Assembly: GCF_013425765.1 (NCBI RefSeq) | Contig: NZ_JACCJZ010000016.1 | Location: 62,001 to 126,000 of the forward strand | Direction: 5' to 3' | Length of the DNA stretch: 64,000 nucleotides | From: Luteimonas deserti | GTDB lineage: Bacteria; Pseudomonadota; Gammaproteobacteria; Xanthomonadales; Xanthomonadaceae | Shown: positions 31,865-40,233 of the stretch, in pieces | How positions within the stretch are numbered: position 1 is the stretch's first letter | How the letters are laid out: every line of letters starts with the position of its first letter | The notes under the pieces: model-generated | Databases searched by the model: none | The model's input: only the letters and a program-made list of their open reading frames with translations | What the model was told of the DNA's origin: nothing | Program-made: the position numbers and the translations under genes

Positions 31865-32731
31865 TCAAGCGACGGCGTCCGGCTCGGCCTGCCCGCCGTA
31901 GAGCGCCTTGCGCGGTGCACCGGTGATGTCGGCGGCCAGTTTCGCCGCCTGCGACGGCTTCATCTCCCGTGCCAGCAACGCATACACGCGCCGCCCGTCC
32001 GCGAGGCGGGCATCGGCGTTCTCGCCGACGCCTTCGACGATCACGACGAACTCGCCCTTGCGCTGGTCGGCCTCGGCGGCCACCCGCGCCGCGAGCGCAG
32101 CGAGCGGACCGTCGAGCACGGTCTCGAACAGTTTGGTCAGCTCGCGCGCCACCACTGCCGGCCGGTCGCCGCCGAACACCTCGGCCGCATCGGCGAGCAT
32201 CTCGGCGATGCGGTGCGAGGCCTCGTAGAACAGCAGCGTGCGCGGCTCGGCGATCAGGGCCTGCAGGCGCTCGCGGCGCGCGCCGGCCTTGGCCGGCAGG
32301 AAGCCCTCGAACACGAAGCGGTCACTGGGCAGCCCGGCCACGCTCAGCGCCGCGATCAATGCGCTCGGCCCGGGCACCGGCGACACCCGTAGTCCCGCCG
32401 CGCGCGCGGCGCGCACCAGGCGATAGCCCGGATCGCTGACCAAGGGCGTACCCGCATCGCTGACCAGGGCCAGCGATTCGCCCGCCTGCAGGCGCTCGAC
32501 CAGACGCGCGGCCAGGCCGTCCTCGTTGTGCTCGTGCAGCGCAACCAGCGGACGCTCGATGCCGAAGTGGCCGAGCAGCTGGCGCGTGTGCCGGGTGTCC
32601 TCCGCGCAGATCGCATCGACGCCGCGCAAGACGGCCTGCGCGCGGGGCGACAGGTCGCCGAGATTGCCGATCGGGGTGGCGACGACGTGCAACTGGCCCG
32701 GCGCGGCGCCGGTACGGGCGGATGCAGTCAT
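31865..32731 (-). CDS. rsmI: RsmI, 16S rRNA 2'-O-ribose C1402 methyltransferase
   Basis: The 288-residue SAM-dependent enzyme methylates the ribose of C1402, the same nucleotide modified by RsmH in this window. It shows LHVVATPIGNLGDLSPRA near the N-terminus, CAEDTRHTRQLLGHFGI, SDAGTPLVSDPG and VPGPSALIAALSVAGLPSDR, all of the tetrapyrrole-methylase fold. ATG 32731 is preferred; GTG 32740 would add three codons. It diverges from the lpoA-like gene with 55 bases between starts, the usual arrangement (yraL-yraM-yraN in E. coli). Confidence 0.97.
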   Translation of the reverse strand: MTASARTGAAPGQLHVVATPIGNLGDLSPRAQAVLRGVDAICAEDTRHTRQLLGHFGIERPLVALHEHNEDGLAARLVERLQAGESLALVSDAGTPLVSDPGYRLVRAARAAGLRVSPVPGPSALIAALSVAGLPSDRFVFEGFLPAKAGARRERLQALIAEPRTLLFYEASHRIAEMLADAAEVFGGDRPAVVARELTKLFETVLDGPLAALAARVAAEADQRKGEFVVIVEGVGENADARLADGRRVYALLAREMKPSQAAKLAADITGAPRKALYGGQAEPDAVA

Positions 32732-32750
32732 GGTCTCCACGATCGAACGC

Positions 32751-32756
32751 TAGAAT
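32751..32756 (+). promoter_or_regulatory. Candidate -10 box for the lpoA-like gene (TAGAAT)
   Basis: TAGAAT lies 30 bases before the ATG in the short rsmI-lpoA divergent region. No convincing -35 is visible. Confidence 0.45.
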
Positions 32757-32786
32757 GCGGACATTATCCCGCAGCGGAACCGCGAC

Positions 32787-34001
32787 ATGGCAGCACTGTC
32801 CCAGGCCCCTTCCGTCCGCCCCGCCCGGCGTCGCGCCGCGCGTCTGGCGCTGTGCATGTCGCTGGCGGCGCTGCTGGCCAGCTGCGCGACGGTGCAGACC
32901 TCCGGGGGCACGGGCGCGGTACCGGAAGCGAGCGGCCCGGTCGATCCCGGCCGCTGGACCTTCGAGGGCGACCGCCCGGCAGCCGAGCGGGACGGTTACC
33001 GTCCCCCGCGCCGGCTCGCGGTGCTGTTGCCGATGACCGGCAGCCTGGCGACAGCGGCGGCGCCGGTGCGCGACGGGCTGCTGGCGGGTTATTACGGCGA
33101 GCGACGCACGCGCCCGGATCTCGCGTTCTACGACACCGCGGGCACCGCGGCCGGCACGGCGTCGGCGTATGCCCGCGCGATCGCCGAGGGCGCGGACCAG
33201 ATCGTCGGTCCGCTGGGGCGCGACGAGGTCGGCGCGCTCTTCCAAGCGGCACCCTCGGTGCCGGTGCTGGCGCTGAACCGCGGACCCGCCGCGGCGCCCG
33301 ACAACACCGCGGCCTTCTCCCTGGCTCCCGAAGACGAGGGTGATGCCGCGGCGCAGCTCCTGCTCGCCCGCAATGCGCGCAACGTGCTGGTGCTGAGCAA
33401 CGGCGACGAGAACGCACGCCGCAGCGTGGATGCCCTGCGTGCGCGGCTCGTCCAGGGCGGTGGCCGGGTGACCGGCACCGTGGCCATCGTCGGCGACACG
33501 CCGGCCGACCAGACCGAGGTCTTCCGCAATGCGGTGACGGCCGAGGGCGGTGTGGACGCCGTGTTTCTCGCGATCCGTGGCAACCAGGCACGCGTCGTCG
33601 CGCCGCAGCTCTCGGTCGCCGGGCTCGGCGGACGGCCGCGCGTCGGCACGTCGCAGCTGACGCTGGGCACCGGGCAGCCGCAGGAGGACCAGATCCTCGA
33701 CGGGATCGTGTTTCCGGCCGAACGCTGGACGACGGGCGCCGGCCCGCGCGCGCTGCCGCCGCAGGCCACCGCCGCGCGCGATCTGCCCACGGCGCGCGGC
33801 CCGGCAGCCCGGCTGTTCGCGTTCGGCTTCGACGCCTGGCTGCTCAGCGGCTATCTCGAACACCTGTCGCGCAACACCGAGGCGTCGGTCGAAGGCGCGA
33901 CCGGCGTCCTCCGTGTCGCCACGGACGGCAACGTGGTCCGCCAGCCGGCATGGGCGACCTGGCGCGGCGGCAGCGTCGTGGGCCAGGCCGACGGCGGTTG
34001 A
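32787..34001 (+). CDS. lpoA: LpoA-like penicillin-binding protein activator (LppC family), short form
   Basis: This 404-residue outer-membrane lipoprotein has a signal peptide with lipobox LLASC (lipidated Cys33) and an LppC domain starting near [30 protein letters not shown]. The domain has a periplasmic-binding-protein fold ([20 protein letters not shown] and [18 protein letters not shown]). In E. coli LpoA activates PBP1A. The E. coli protein is about 680 residues because of an N-terminal TPR domain; that domain is missing here, so the activating contacts may differ. Position between rsmI and yraN confirms the orthologue. Confidence 0.88.
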   Translation: MAALSQAPSVRPARRRAARLALCMSLAALLASCATVQTSGGTGAVPEASGPVDPGRWTFEGDRPAAERDGYRPPRRLAVLLPMTGSLATAAAPVRDGLLAGYYGERRTRPDLAFYDTAGTAAGTASAYARAIAEGADQIVGPLGRDEVGALFQAAPSVPVLALNRGPAAAPDNTAAFSLAPEDEGDAAAQLLLARNARNVLVLSNGDENARRSVDALRARLVQGGGRVTGTVAIVGDTPADQTEVFRNAVTAEGGVDAVFLAIRGNQARVVAPQLSVAGLGGRPRVGTSQLTLGTGQPQEDQILDGIVFPAERWTTGAGPRALPPQATAARDLPTARGPAARLFAFGFDAWLLSGYLEHLSRNTEASVEGATGVLRVATDGNVVRQPAWATWRGGSVVGQADGG

Positions 34002-34378
34002 CCCCGCGGCGCGATGACGGCGCGAACGTCGAGCGGGCCGCCTGCCGTCATCTCGAAGCAGCAGGACTGCGCCTGCTGGCCGCCAACGTCGGCTATCGCG
34101 GCGGCGAACTCGATCTGGTGATGCTCGATGGCGACGACGCGCGCCGCGTGGTCGTGTTCGTGGAAGTGCGTCATCGCCGCTCGCAGGCCTTCGGTGGTGG
34201 CGCCGCGTCGGTGGATGCGGGAAAGCGCCGACGCCTGGTGCTGGCGGCGCAGCAGTTCCTGGCCGGTCGACGCGACCTGTCCGACCTGCCTTGCCGTTTC
34301 GACGTGGTCGCGGCCACGGGCGATCCGGCCACGCCGACCCTGGACTGGATCCGCGACGCATTCCGCGCCGACGACTGA
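33998..34378 (+). CDS. yraN: YraN-family protein (UPF0102), nuclease-like fold
   Basis: This 126-residue protein has the family core [30 protein letters not shown] and [20 protein letters not shown]. These correspond to the Glu/Asp/Glu-x-Lys arrangement of endonuclease-like folds. Its cellular role is not established. I chose TTG 33998, which overlaps the lpoA-like stop as TTGA and gives the usual short lead before the first helix; ATG 33950 would add 16 residues inside lpoA. Confidence 0.83.
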   Translation: MTPRRDDGANVERAACRHLEAAGLRLLAANVGYRGGELDLVMLDGDDARRVVVFVEVRHRRSQAFGGGAASVDAGKRRRLVLAAQQFLAGRRDLSDLPCRFDVVAATGDPATPTLDWIRDAFRADD

Positions 34379-35103
34379 TCCGCGCGCCCCCGGGCCCCAC
34401 GGGCGCCGCGGCAGACAGCTCCGGAGACGAGGTCCGCATCCGCGGCTGCTCGTGTCCTGTACAACCGGCGGCAACTCCCGCCCGCCCACTCCGTTGGCCG
34501 CCGCACGTCGGCACTGCCGCCGCCGGAAATGACGGGCACGGCGGACTGGAAGCTCGCACCCTGATCTGTAAGGCATCGTCGGCATGCGGAGCTCGTGATC
34601 AGCACCGCGGCGCACGCGCTCCCGGGAACCGGACGGCCCCGGGGAGCCGGCGGAAGCTCCGCGAGGCTTCGGCGCACGCGTCAGGGTGCACAGTGCTCGA
34701 GTCGAGAGGGAACTCGCCCGGTCGCAGCCCCGAGCGAACCGATCCTGGCGCAACGCGCGGCGCCGAGATCAGCGTCACCCGCTGCGGGCCACGAACGTTT
34801 GCGGATGCAGGTGCCGATGCGCGACCGTCCGAGGCTGTGTGTCACCGGGCGGGTTCCGGGCCCGGCGCGTTTTCGACGCGACGATGCCGGCCGCAACGGA
34901 CCGCGCCGGTCCGCGCACTCGGCGCGCCTGCCGAGAGCCGCATGCGGACGGTCCCGGGCCGTGCCCCGACCCGGTGACGGTACTTCGGTATCGGCGGTCA
35001 CGGGGACATGGTCCGCGCCAACGCCGTGCCGCGCGCCCGGTGCGGGTCCGGCGCCGGATCGTGCCGTGGACCGCTTCGCCCACGGACCGGCATCGCCCTC
35101 GCG
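34379..35103. other. Long intergenic gap between convergent genes
   Basis: About 725 GC-rich bases lie between the ends of yraN and thiL. I see no recognisable protein, RNA gene or clear terminator; frames in all phases have the Arg/Pro/Ala composition of non-coding high-GC DNA. Confidence 0.55.
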
Positions 35104-36084
35104 CTAGTCCGCCTCGCCGCGTCCGAAATGATCCCAGCCGCGCGAGGGCGGGGTCCAGGGCACATCGCCCCGCCATGCGCTCACGCCCGATCCGGTAAGC
35201 AGTTGACCGATCCGCGTGACCGGCGTCGCCGAGACCCGTCCGGCGTCGATCACCGCCGCGCGCGCAGCGGACGGCGCGGCGAAGCAGAGTTCGTAATCGT
35301 CGCCACCGGTGGCCTGCAGGGCGTAGCGGACGTCGTCGCCGAACGCGGCCCGGAGCGCGGGTGAGACCGGCAGCGCGCCCAGATCGATACGCGCAGCCAG
35401 TCCGCTCGCGCCGGCGAGATGCTGCAGGTCCGCCAGCAGGCCATCGGAGACGTCGATCGCCGCGTGGGCCACGCCGATCAGGGCGATGCCCAGCGCCGTT
35501 CGCGGCGTCGGCCGGTCGAGCCGGGCACGCAGCGCCGCATCGCCCCCGGCGCCCGCCTTCCACTGCGCAAGCGCACCCGCCGCGTCGCCCGGCGTGCCAC
35601 TGATCCAGATGTCGTCGCCGGCCTGCGCACCGTCGCGCCGCAACGCGGCGCCCGGTGCGACGAGACCGTGCACGGTGACGCAGACCGACAGCGGCCCCCG
35701 TGTGGTATCGCCGCCCACCAGACGTGTGCGGTGCGCCTCGGCCAGGCCGAGGAATCCATCGAGGAAGGCGTCGATCCACACGCGGTCGCCCGCGGGCAGA
35801 GACAGCGACAGCGTGCACCACGCCGGTGTGGCGCCCATCGCGGCGAGATCGGAGAGATTGACCGCGAGCGCTTTCCAGCCGATGTCCGCCGGGGCGGTGT
35901 CGTGCGGGAAATGCACACCGGTGTTGAGCGTGTCCATGGCGACCACCAGTTGCCGGTCCGGTGGCAGGGACAGGACGGCGGCATCGTCGCCGATGCCGAG
36001 CACGACCCCGTCCGGTCCGGCGACGGCGTGCGGGCCGCCGGCCCGCTCCCGGATCCGCGCGATCAGATCGAATTCGCCGCTCAC
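35104..36084 (-). CDS. thiL: Thiamine-monophosphate kinase
   Basis: The 326-residue enzyme phosphorylates thiamine monophosphate to the active diphosphate. It shows GEFDLIARIRERAG, GIGDDAAVLSLP, the MDTLNTGVHFP loop, GWKALAVNLSDLAAMGA, LVGGDTTRGPLSV and AIDVSDGLLADLQHLA, the PurM/ThiL metal-binding motifs. I chose GTG 36084 (VSGEFDLI); GTG 36099 is five codons upstream. It is the last gene of the rib-nusB run, 153 bases after nusB, the usual neighbour. Confidence 0.95.
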   Translation of the reverse strand: MSGEFDLIARIRERAGGPHAVAGPDGVVLGIGDDAAVLSLPPDRQLVVAMDTLNTGVHFPHDTAPADIGWKALAVNLSDLAAMGATPAWCTLSLSLPAGDRVWIDAFLDGFLGLAEAHRTRLVGGDTTRGPLSVCVTVHGLVAPGAALRRDGAQAGDDIWISGTPGDAAGALAQWKAGAGGDAALRARLDRPTPRTALGIALIGVAHAAIDVSDGLLADLQHLAGASGLAARIDLGALPVSPALRAAFGDDVRYALQATGGDDYELCFAAPSAARAAVIDAGRVSATPVTRIGQLLTGSGVSAWRGDVPWTPPSRGWDHFGRGEAD

Positions 36085-36237
36085 GCCATCAGCCCGCACG
36101 GTGCCGGAGGACCCGCGACCGACGCGATGCCTGCGTCCTGCGTCCGCGTCGAACGCGATGCGAGGGGAGACCGCCGGGTTGCAGGTTCCGGCCTGCCCGA
36201 GCGGCTGGCGCCATGACGCCGGGGCAACGCGCGCGGC

Positions 36238-36705
36238 TCAACGTCCGCGCAGCGCCCCGACCTCGGGCGCGCGCCACGCCGAAGCGGCCTTGTCGAGCAC
36301 GCCGTTGACGTAGGTGTGGCCGTGTTCGGAGCCGAAGCGCTTGACCGTCTTCAGGGCCTCGTCGATGACCACGCGATACGGCACGTCGACGCGGTGCTGC
36401 AGCTCGTAGGTGGCGATGCGCAGCATCGCGCGTTCGATCGGATCCACCTCGTCGATCGAACGGTCGAGGAACGGCGCGAGCGCGGCATCGAGTTCGCGAT
36501 AGCGCGTGCCGACGCCGAGCACCAGATCCTCGAAATAGGCCAGATCGGCCACTTCCTTGGCCTGCTCGTGGGCGAACTGGGCAACGGTCTCGCGCGGCTC
36601 GGTGCCGGACATCTGCATCGCGTACACGGCCTGCAACGCGCGTCGACGCGCGCGCGAGCGCAGGACGGGATCGACGCCGCCGGTGCGGCTGCGGGTCTGG
36701 TTCAT
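36238..36705 (-). CDS. nusB: NusB, transcription antitermination factor
   Basis: The 155-residue helical RNA-binding protein works with NusE (S10) at boxA sites in rRNA operons. It shows [19 protein letters not shown] near the N-terminus, [18 protein letters not shown] and [27 protein letters not shown], the last being the family hallmark (both quoted in part). It overlaps the ribH stop as ATGA, the standard ribH-nusB linkage. Confidence 0.97.
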   Translation of the reverse strand: MNQTRSRTGGVDPVLRSRARRRALQAVYAMQMSGTEPRETVAQFAHEQAKEVADLAYFEDLVLGVGTRYRELDAALAPFLDRSIDEVDPIERAMLRIATYELQHRVDVPYRVVIDEALKTVKRFGSEHGHTYVNGVLDKAASAWRAPEVGALRGR

Positions 36706-37169
36706 GCGATTTGTTCCAGCAGATGGCTCATTTCGATCGCGACGAGTGCGGCTTCCTCGCCCTTGTTGCCGTGGTTGCCGCCGGCGCGTTTCTCCGCATC
36801 GGCGTAGTCCTCGACCGCGAGCACGCCGTTGGCCACCGGCACGCGGCTGTCGAGCGCCACGCGCATCAGCGCGTCGCTGCAGCCGTCGGCCACCTGTTCG
36901 TAGTGCCGGGTGTCGCCGCGCACCACGCAGCCCAGTGCCAGCAGCGCGGCGTAGCGGCCACCCGCGGCCAGATGCGCGCAGGCCACCGGAATCTCCCAGG
37001 CGCCGGGGACGCGGATCACGTCCACGGCGTCCTCGGCGACACCGTGATCGGCGAACGCCTTGCGCGCGCCGGCGACCAGGGTCTCGGTGATCTTGGGGTT
37101 CCAGCGGCTGGCGACGATCGCGTAGCGGGCGCCGGCTGGCGCGCGCAGGTCGCCTTCGAAATGGCTCAT
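36702..37169 (-). CDS. ribH: RibH, 6,7-dimethyl-8-ribityllumazine synthase
   Basis: This 155-residue enzyme joins the RibBA and RibD products to lumazine, the substrate of RibE, and assembles into large capsid-like rings. It shows [56 protein letters not shown] and [23 protein letters not shown] 37169 lies about 75 bases after ribBA. Confidence 0.97.
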   Translation of the reverse strand: MSHFEGDLRAPAGARYAIVASRWNPKITETLVAGARKAFADHGVAEDAVDVIRVPGAWEIPVACAHLAAGGRYAALLALGCVVRGDTRHYEQVADGCSDALMRVALDSRVPVANGVLAVEDYADAEKRAGGNHGNKGEEAALVAIEMSHLLEQIA

Positions 37170-37245
37170 CGTCAGGGCGACGCTTCGTGGACGGGGGGCA
37201 GGAAGTCTACCGCGTCGACGCGGCCGCGGCCCGTGACCGGCGCGC

Positions 37246-38337
37246 TCACGGCTGCACGTACTCCACGATCTCCAGCCCGTAACCGGCGAGGCCGATCTGC
37301 TTGCGCGGGGTGCCCAGCACGCGCAGCTTGCCCAGGCCGAGCTCGGCCAGGATCTGCGCGCCGGCGCCGTTGCGCCGCCACTGGCCGACGTCCTTCGCAT
37401 TCACCGCGACCGGCTCCTTTCGCAGCCGCGCGAGCAACGCCTCGCCGTCGCGCGGGGCCGACAGCACCACCATCACGCCCTGCCCCGCGTCGGCGATCGC
37501 GCGCAGCGCGTCGGTGGCGGCCACGCCGAAATCGTCCCGGCGCCAGTGCAACAGGTCGCTGAGCGGATTCTCGACCTGCACGCGCACCAGGGTCGGGTTT
37601 CCGGCCGTCGGCGTGCCGCGCACCAGCGCGAAATGCAGATCGTGGGCGATGCGGTCGCGGTAGGTCACCAGCTGGAAGGGACCGAATTCGGTTTCGATCT
37701 CGCGCGTGTCGATGCGCTCGACCGTGTGCTCGTTGCTCAGGCGCCAGGCGATGAGATCGGCGATCGAGCCGATCTTCAGGCCGTGGGTCTGCGCGAAGAC
37801 TTCCAGCTCCGGCCGGCGCGCCATCGTGCCGTCGGCATTGAGTACCTCGACCAGCACGCCCGCGGGCTCGAGCCCGGCGAGCATCGGCAGGTCGCTCGCC
37901 GCCTCGGTATGGCCGGCACGGGTGAGCACGCCGCCGGGCTGGGCGGTCAGCGGGAAGATGTGGCCCGGCTGGCTGAGATCACGCGGCTTGGCGTCGGGAC
38001 GCACCGCGGTGCGCACGGTGTGTGCGCGGTCGTAGGCCGAAATGCCGGTGGTCACGCCCTCGGCGGCCTCGATCGAGACGGTGAAGTTGGTCTGGAACTG
38101 CGCGGTGTTGTGCTGGACCATCGGCGCCAGCCCGAGCTGGGCGCAGCGCTCGCGGGTGATCGACAGGCACACCAGGCCGCGGGCGTGGGTGACCATGAAG
38201 TTGATGTCCGAGGGCTTGACCAGCTCGGCGGCCATGATCAGGTCGCCCTCGTTCTCGCGGTCCTCGTCGTCGACGATCACCACCATGCGGCCGGCGCGGA
38301 TCTCCTCCAGCAGCTCGGGGACGGGTGCGAATTTCAT
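37246..38337 (-). CDS. ribBA: RibBA-type protein: DHBP synthase with degenerate GTP cyclohydrolase II domain
   Basis: The 363-residue protein has an N-terminal 3,4-dihydroxy-2-butanone-4-phosphate synthase (RibB) domain, with [45 protein letters not shown] and [20 protein letters not shown]. The C-terminal half (about 205-363) aligns with RibA, but the zinc-binding Cys triad is absent: where RibA has an HSEC...C-C pattern, this protein reads [15 protein letters not shown] with no cysteine. It therefore probably makes only the four-carbon unit, as in RibBX proteins, and a separate RibA is expected elsewhere. ATG 38337 overlaps the ribE stop. Confidence 0.9.
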   Translation of the reverse strand: MKFAPVPELLEEIRAGRMVVIVDDEDRENEGDLIMAAELVKPSDINFMVTHARGLVCLSITRERCAQLGLAPMVQHNTAQFQTNFTVSIEAAEGVTTGISAYDRAHTVRTAVRPDAKPRDLSQPGHIFPLTAQPGGVLTRAGHTEAASDLPMLAGLEPAGVLVEVLNADGTMARRPELEVFAQTHGLKIGSIADLIAWRLSNEHTVERIDTREIETEFGPFQLVTYRDRIAHDLHFALVRGTPTAGNPTLVRVQVENPLSDLLHWRRDDFGVAATDALRAIADAGQGVMVVLSAPRDGEALLARLRKEPVAVNAKDVGQWRRNGAGAQILAELGLGKLRVLGTPRKQIGLAGYGLEIVEYVQP

Positions 38338-38951
38338 GCCGCCGCTCCCGCCGGGACCACGCCGGCGCCGAGCAGGCGCTCGACGTAACGCGCCACGAGA
38401 TCCACTTCCAGGTTCACCGCATCGCCGACCGCGGTGCTGCCGAACGCCGTGTGCGCCACCGTGTGCGGCACCAGCGCGACCTCGAAGCCGGCCGCGTCGA
38501 CGGCATTGACGGTGAGGCTGACGCCGTCGACGCAGATCGAGCCCTTGTGGGCGACGTACTTCAGCAATGCGGCAGGCGCATCGAAGCGCCAGCGCTGGGC
38601 GCGCGCGTCCTCGTGCACCGAGGCGACGCGACCGACGCCGTCGACGTGGCCGCTGACCATGTGGCCGCCGAGGCGATCGGTCGGGCGCATCGCGCGCTCG
38701 AGGTTCAGCGCATGGCCCGGCGCCAGCGCGCCGAGTGTGGTCAACGACAGGGTCTCGGTCGAGGCATCGGCCTCGAAGTGCGCGTCGTCGAACGCCACCA
38801 CGGTCAGGCAGACGCCGTTGACCGCGATGCTCTCGCCCATCGCCACGTCGTCGAACGGCAGCGTGCCGACCGCGATGCGCAGGCGCGCGTCGCCGCCGCG
38901 CGCTTCGGTGGACACCAGGCGTCCGACGCCCTCGATCAGTCCGGTGAACAT
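38334..38951 (-). CDS. ribE: RibE, riboflavin synthase alpha chain
   Basis: The 205-residue enzyme dismutates two lumazines to riboflavin. The internal duplication is visible: MFTGLIEGVGRL with IAVNGVCLTVV in repeat one, and GHMVSGHVDGVGRVAS with ICVDGVSLTVNAV in repeat two. GGAGGC lies a few bases before ATG 38951. It is the first gene after the FMN riboswitch and so the first target of flavin control. Confidence 0.97.
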   Translation of the reverse strand: MFTGLIEGVGRLVSTEARGGDARLRIAVGTLPFDDVAMGESIAVNGVCLTVVAFDDAHFEADASTETLSLTTLGALAPGHALNLERAMRPTDRLGGHMVSGHVDGVGRVASVHEDARAQRWRFDAPAALLKYVAHKGSICVDGVSLTVNAVDAAGFEVALVPHTVAHTAFGSTAVGDAVNLEVDLVARYVERLLGAGVVPAGAAA

Positions 38952-39050
38952 GTCGCTGCCTCCGTCCGCGCGGAACACCCGCACGGTCAAGCCGAAAGGG
39001 AACGGTCCGGGACGCGACAGCGTGCGCGGCCGCGGGGCCACGCAAGAGGT

Positions 39051-39193
39051 CGTCTTCTCGCATCCGGACTCTGACCGTCGGCTCCGGAGTTCGACCGGAT
39101 CTGCTGGACCCATCGGCAGGTGCCGATGGCGCTCGCGGGCTCGCGCGTGACCGCGCCTACCGCCGGTGGGGACTTCCACCCCGCCCCGAAGAC
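39051..39193 (-). promoter_or_regulatory. FMN riboswitch (RFN element)
   Basis: On the minus strand all RFN core blocks occur in order: CGGGGCGGGGTGGAAGTCCC, CACCGGCGGTAGG, CAGCAGATCCGGT, AACTCCGGAGCCGACGGTCA, then GAGTCCGGATG and GAGAAGACG. It begins roughly 240 bases before ribE and senses flavin mononucleotide. About 100 GC-rich bases separate the aptamer from ribE; I see no U-run there, so control of translation start or Rho is more likely than intrinsic termination. Confidence 0.95.
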
Positions 39194-39227
39194 ATTCGAT
39201 TGTGTTGCCGGCACCGCCGACCCGCGC

Positions 39228-39233
39228 ATTCTA
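39228..39233 (-). promoter_or_regulatory. -10 box of the rib operon (TAGAAT)
   Basis: TAGAAT on the minus strand lies about 35 bases upstream of the RFN aptamer, a fitting distance for its promoter. The -35 is weak. The stretch from here to 39510 shows no gene and should also contain the promoter of the divergent cassette, which I cannot identify. Confidence 0.5.
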
Positions 39234-39510
39234 CCAGCGCTGCCGGCCCGATCCGGGCGCCGGGACGGGACGCTTCATTGCGCGCGCCGCTGCACGCTCA
39301 CGCCTGCCAGTTGGCTGCGCCCGTCAGTCCGATGCCGGGGTGGTCTGCCGACACCCAGGTGCCACCGACCTGTGCCTCGATCGGAACGCCCGCGCCGGCC
39401 TGTCGAGGGAATGTCTGACAGCAGGCGCCTTCAATCTCCTGCACCCTGTTCTCAGGCCTCTTCCAGCATCGATCCGCATCCACACCTCCGCGCGCCTCCC
39501 GAGCCCGACC

Positions 39511-40233
39511 ATGAAATTGCTGCGAACCTGCGCCGCCGCGCTGCTGGCCTGTCTGGCCAGCGCGTGTGCACACCCCGTCCCCCGACACCAGGACAGCGCC
39601 ATGCCCGCACCGCCCGAGTCCCGCTATCCAGGCCTGCACATGCAGGATGAAGTGCCCGACATGAGCCCGGCGGAGATGGGCCGTCGGTTCCTGCAGCTGA
39701 TCGACAGTCTGCAGCGTTACGACCAGCTCACTCTCGATCATGTGCAGGAGATCATGCGACTCAAGCTGGAGGGGCAGCGCGGCAGGCCTGGTCCGCAGTT
39801 CAACGTCCGCATGCCCGAGTCGGGCTGGCACTACCGGCTGGGCTTCTCAGAGACCGAGGGGGAGTCCGATCAGACCATGGCCGAACTGGACTTCCTGCAC
39901 CGCGAAGATGCCAGCCGCGTGGACATGGCGCCGGTGTGCGCGATGGATTTCGAGGCCTACCACCAGGCGCTGTTGGCGATGGGTTTCCAAGAGCGCGAGG
40001 ACCTTGTGAGCTACGAACTGCAGCACTACGTCCCCTTCACCAACGCGCGCGGTGAAACCGAGCACCGCCTGATGCCGGCGCAGCCCCGGCCACTGCCTTA
40101 CACCTATTACCGGCGCGGCGACATCAGCGCCAGCATCCGATACCGGCCGGAGGTGGCGAGTCTGCAATCCGACCGCCGCCGCCCCTGCGTGATGCGCATC
40201 GCAGTCGGCTTCTACGAGAAGCATCAACCGTGA
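39511..40233 (+). CDS. Predicted lipoprotein, first gene of accessory cassette (possible immunity protein)
   Basis: I do not recognise a family. The 240-residue protein has a lipoprotein signal (KLLRTCAAALLACLASAC, lipidated Cys19) and no second membrane span. The body contains DMSPAEMGRRFLQLIDSLQR, GWHYRLGF, and a C-terminal part with basic residues ending MRIAVGFYEKHQP. It is translationally coupled to the next gene: its stop overlaps the GTG of the metallopeptidase gene. Small lipoproteins encoded directly before a toxin are the usual immunity proteins of xanthomonad type IV secretion effectors, so an immunity role is a reasonable guess but only from context. Neighbouring sequence looks less GC-rich than the flanking rib genes. 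Confidence 0.7.
   Translation: MKLLRTCAAALLACLASACAHPVPRHQDSAMPAPPESRYPGLHMQDEVPDMSPAEMGRRFLQLIDSLQRYDQLTLDHVQEIMRLKLEGQRGRPGPQFNVRMPESGWHYRLGFSETEGESDQTMAELDFLHREDASRVDMAPVCAMDFEAYHQALLAMGFQEREDLVSYELQHYVPFTNARGETEHRLMPAQPRPLPYTYYRRGDISASIRYRPEVASLQSDRRRPCVMRIAVGFYEKHQP

Noticed and set aside
34379..35103. Possible gene or tRNA in the yraN-thiL gap
   Set aside because: No frame shows domain-like sequence and no T-arm or anticodon-arm pattern was found.
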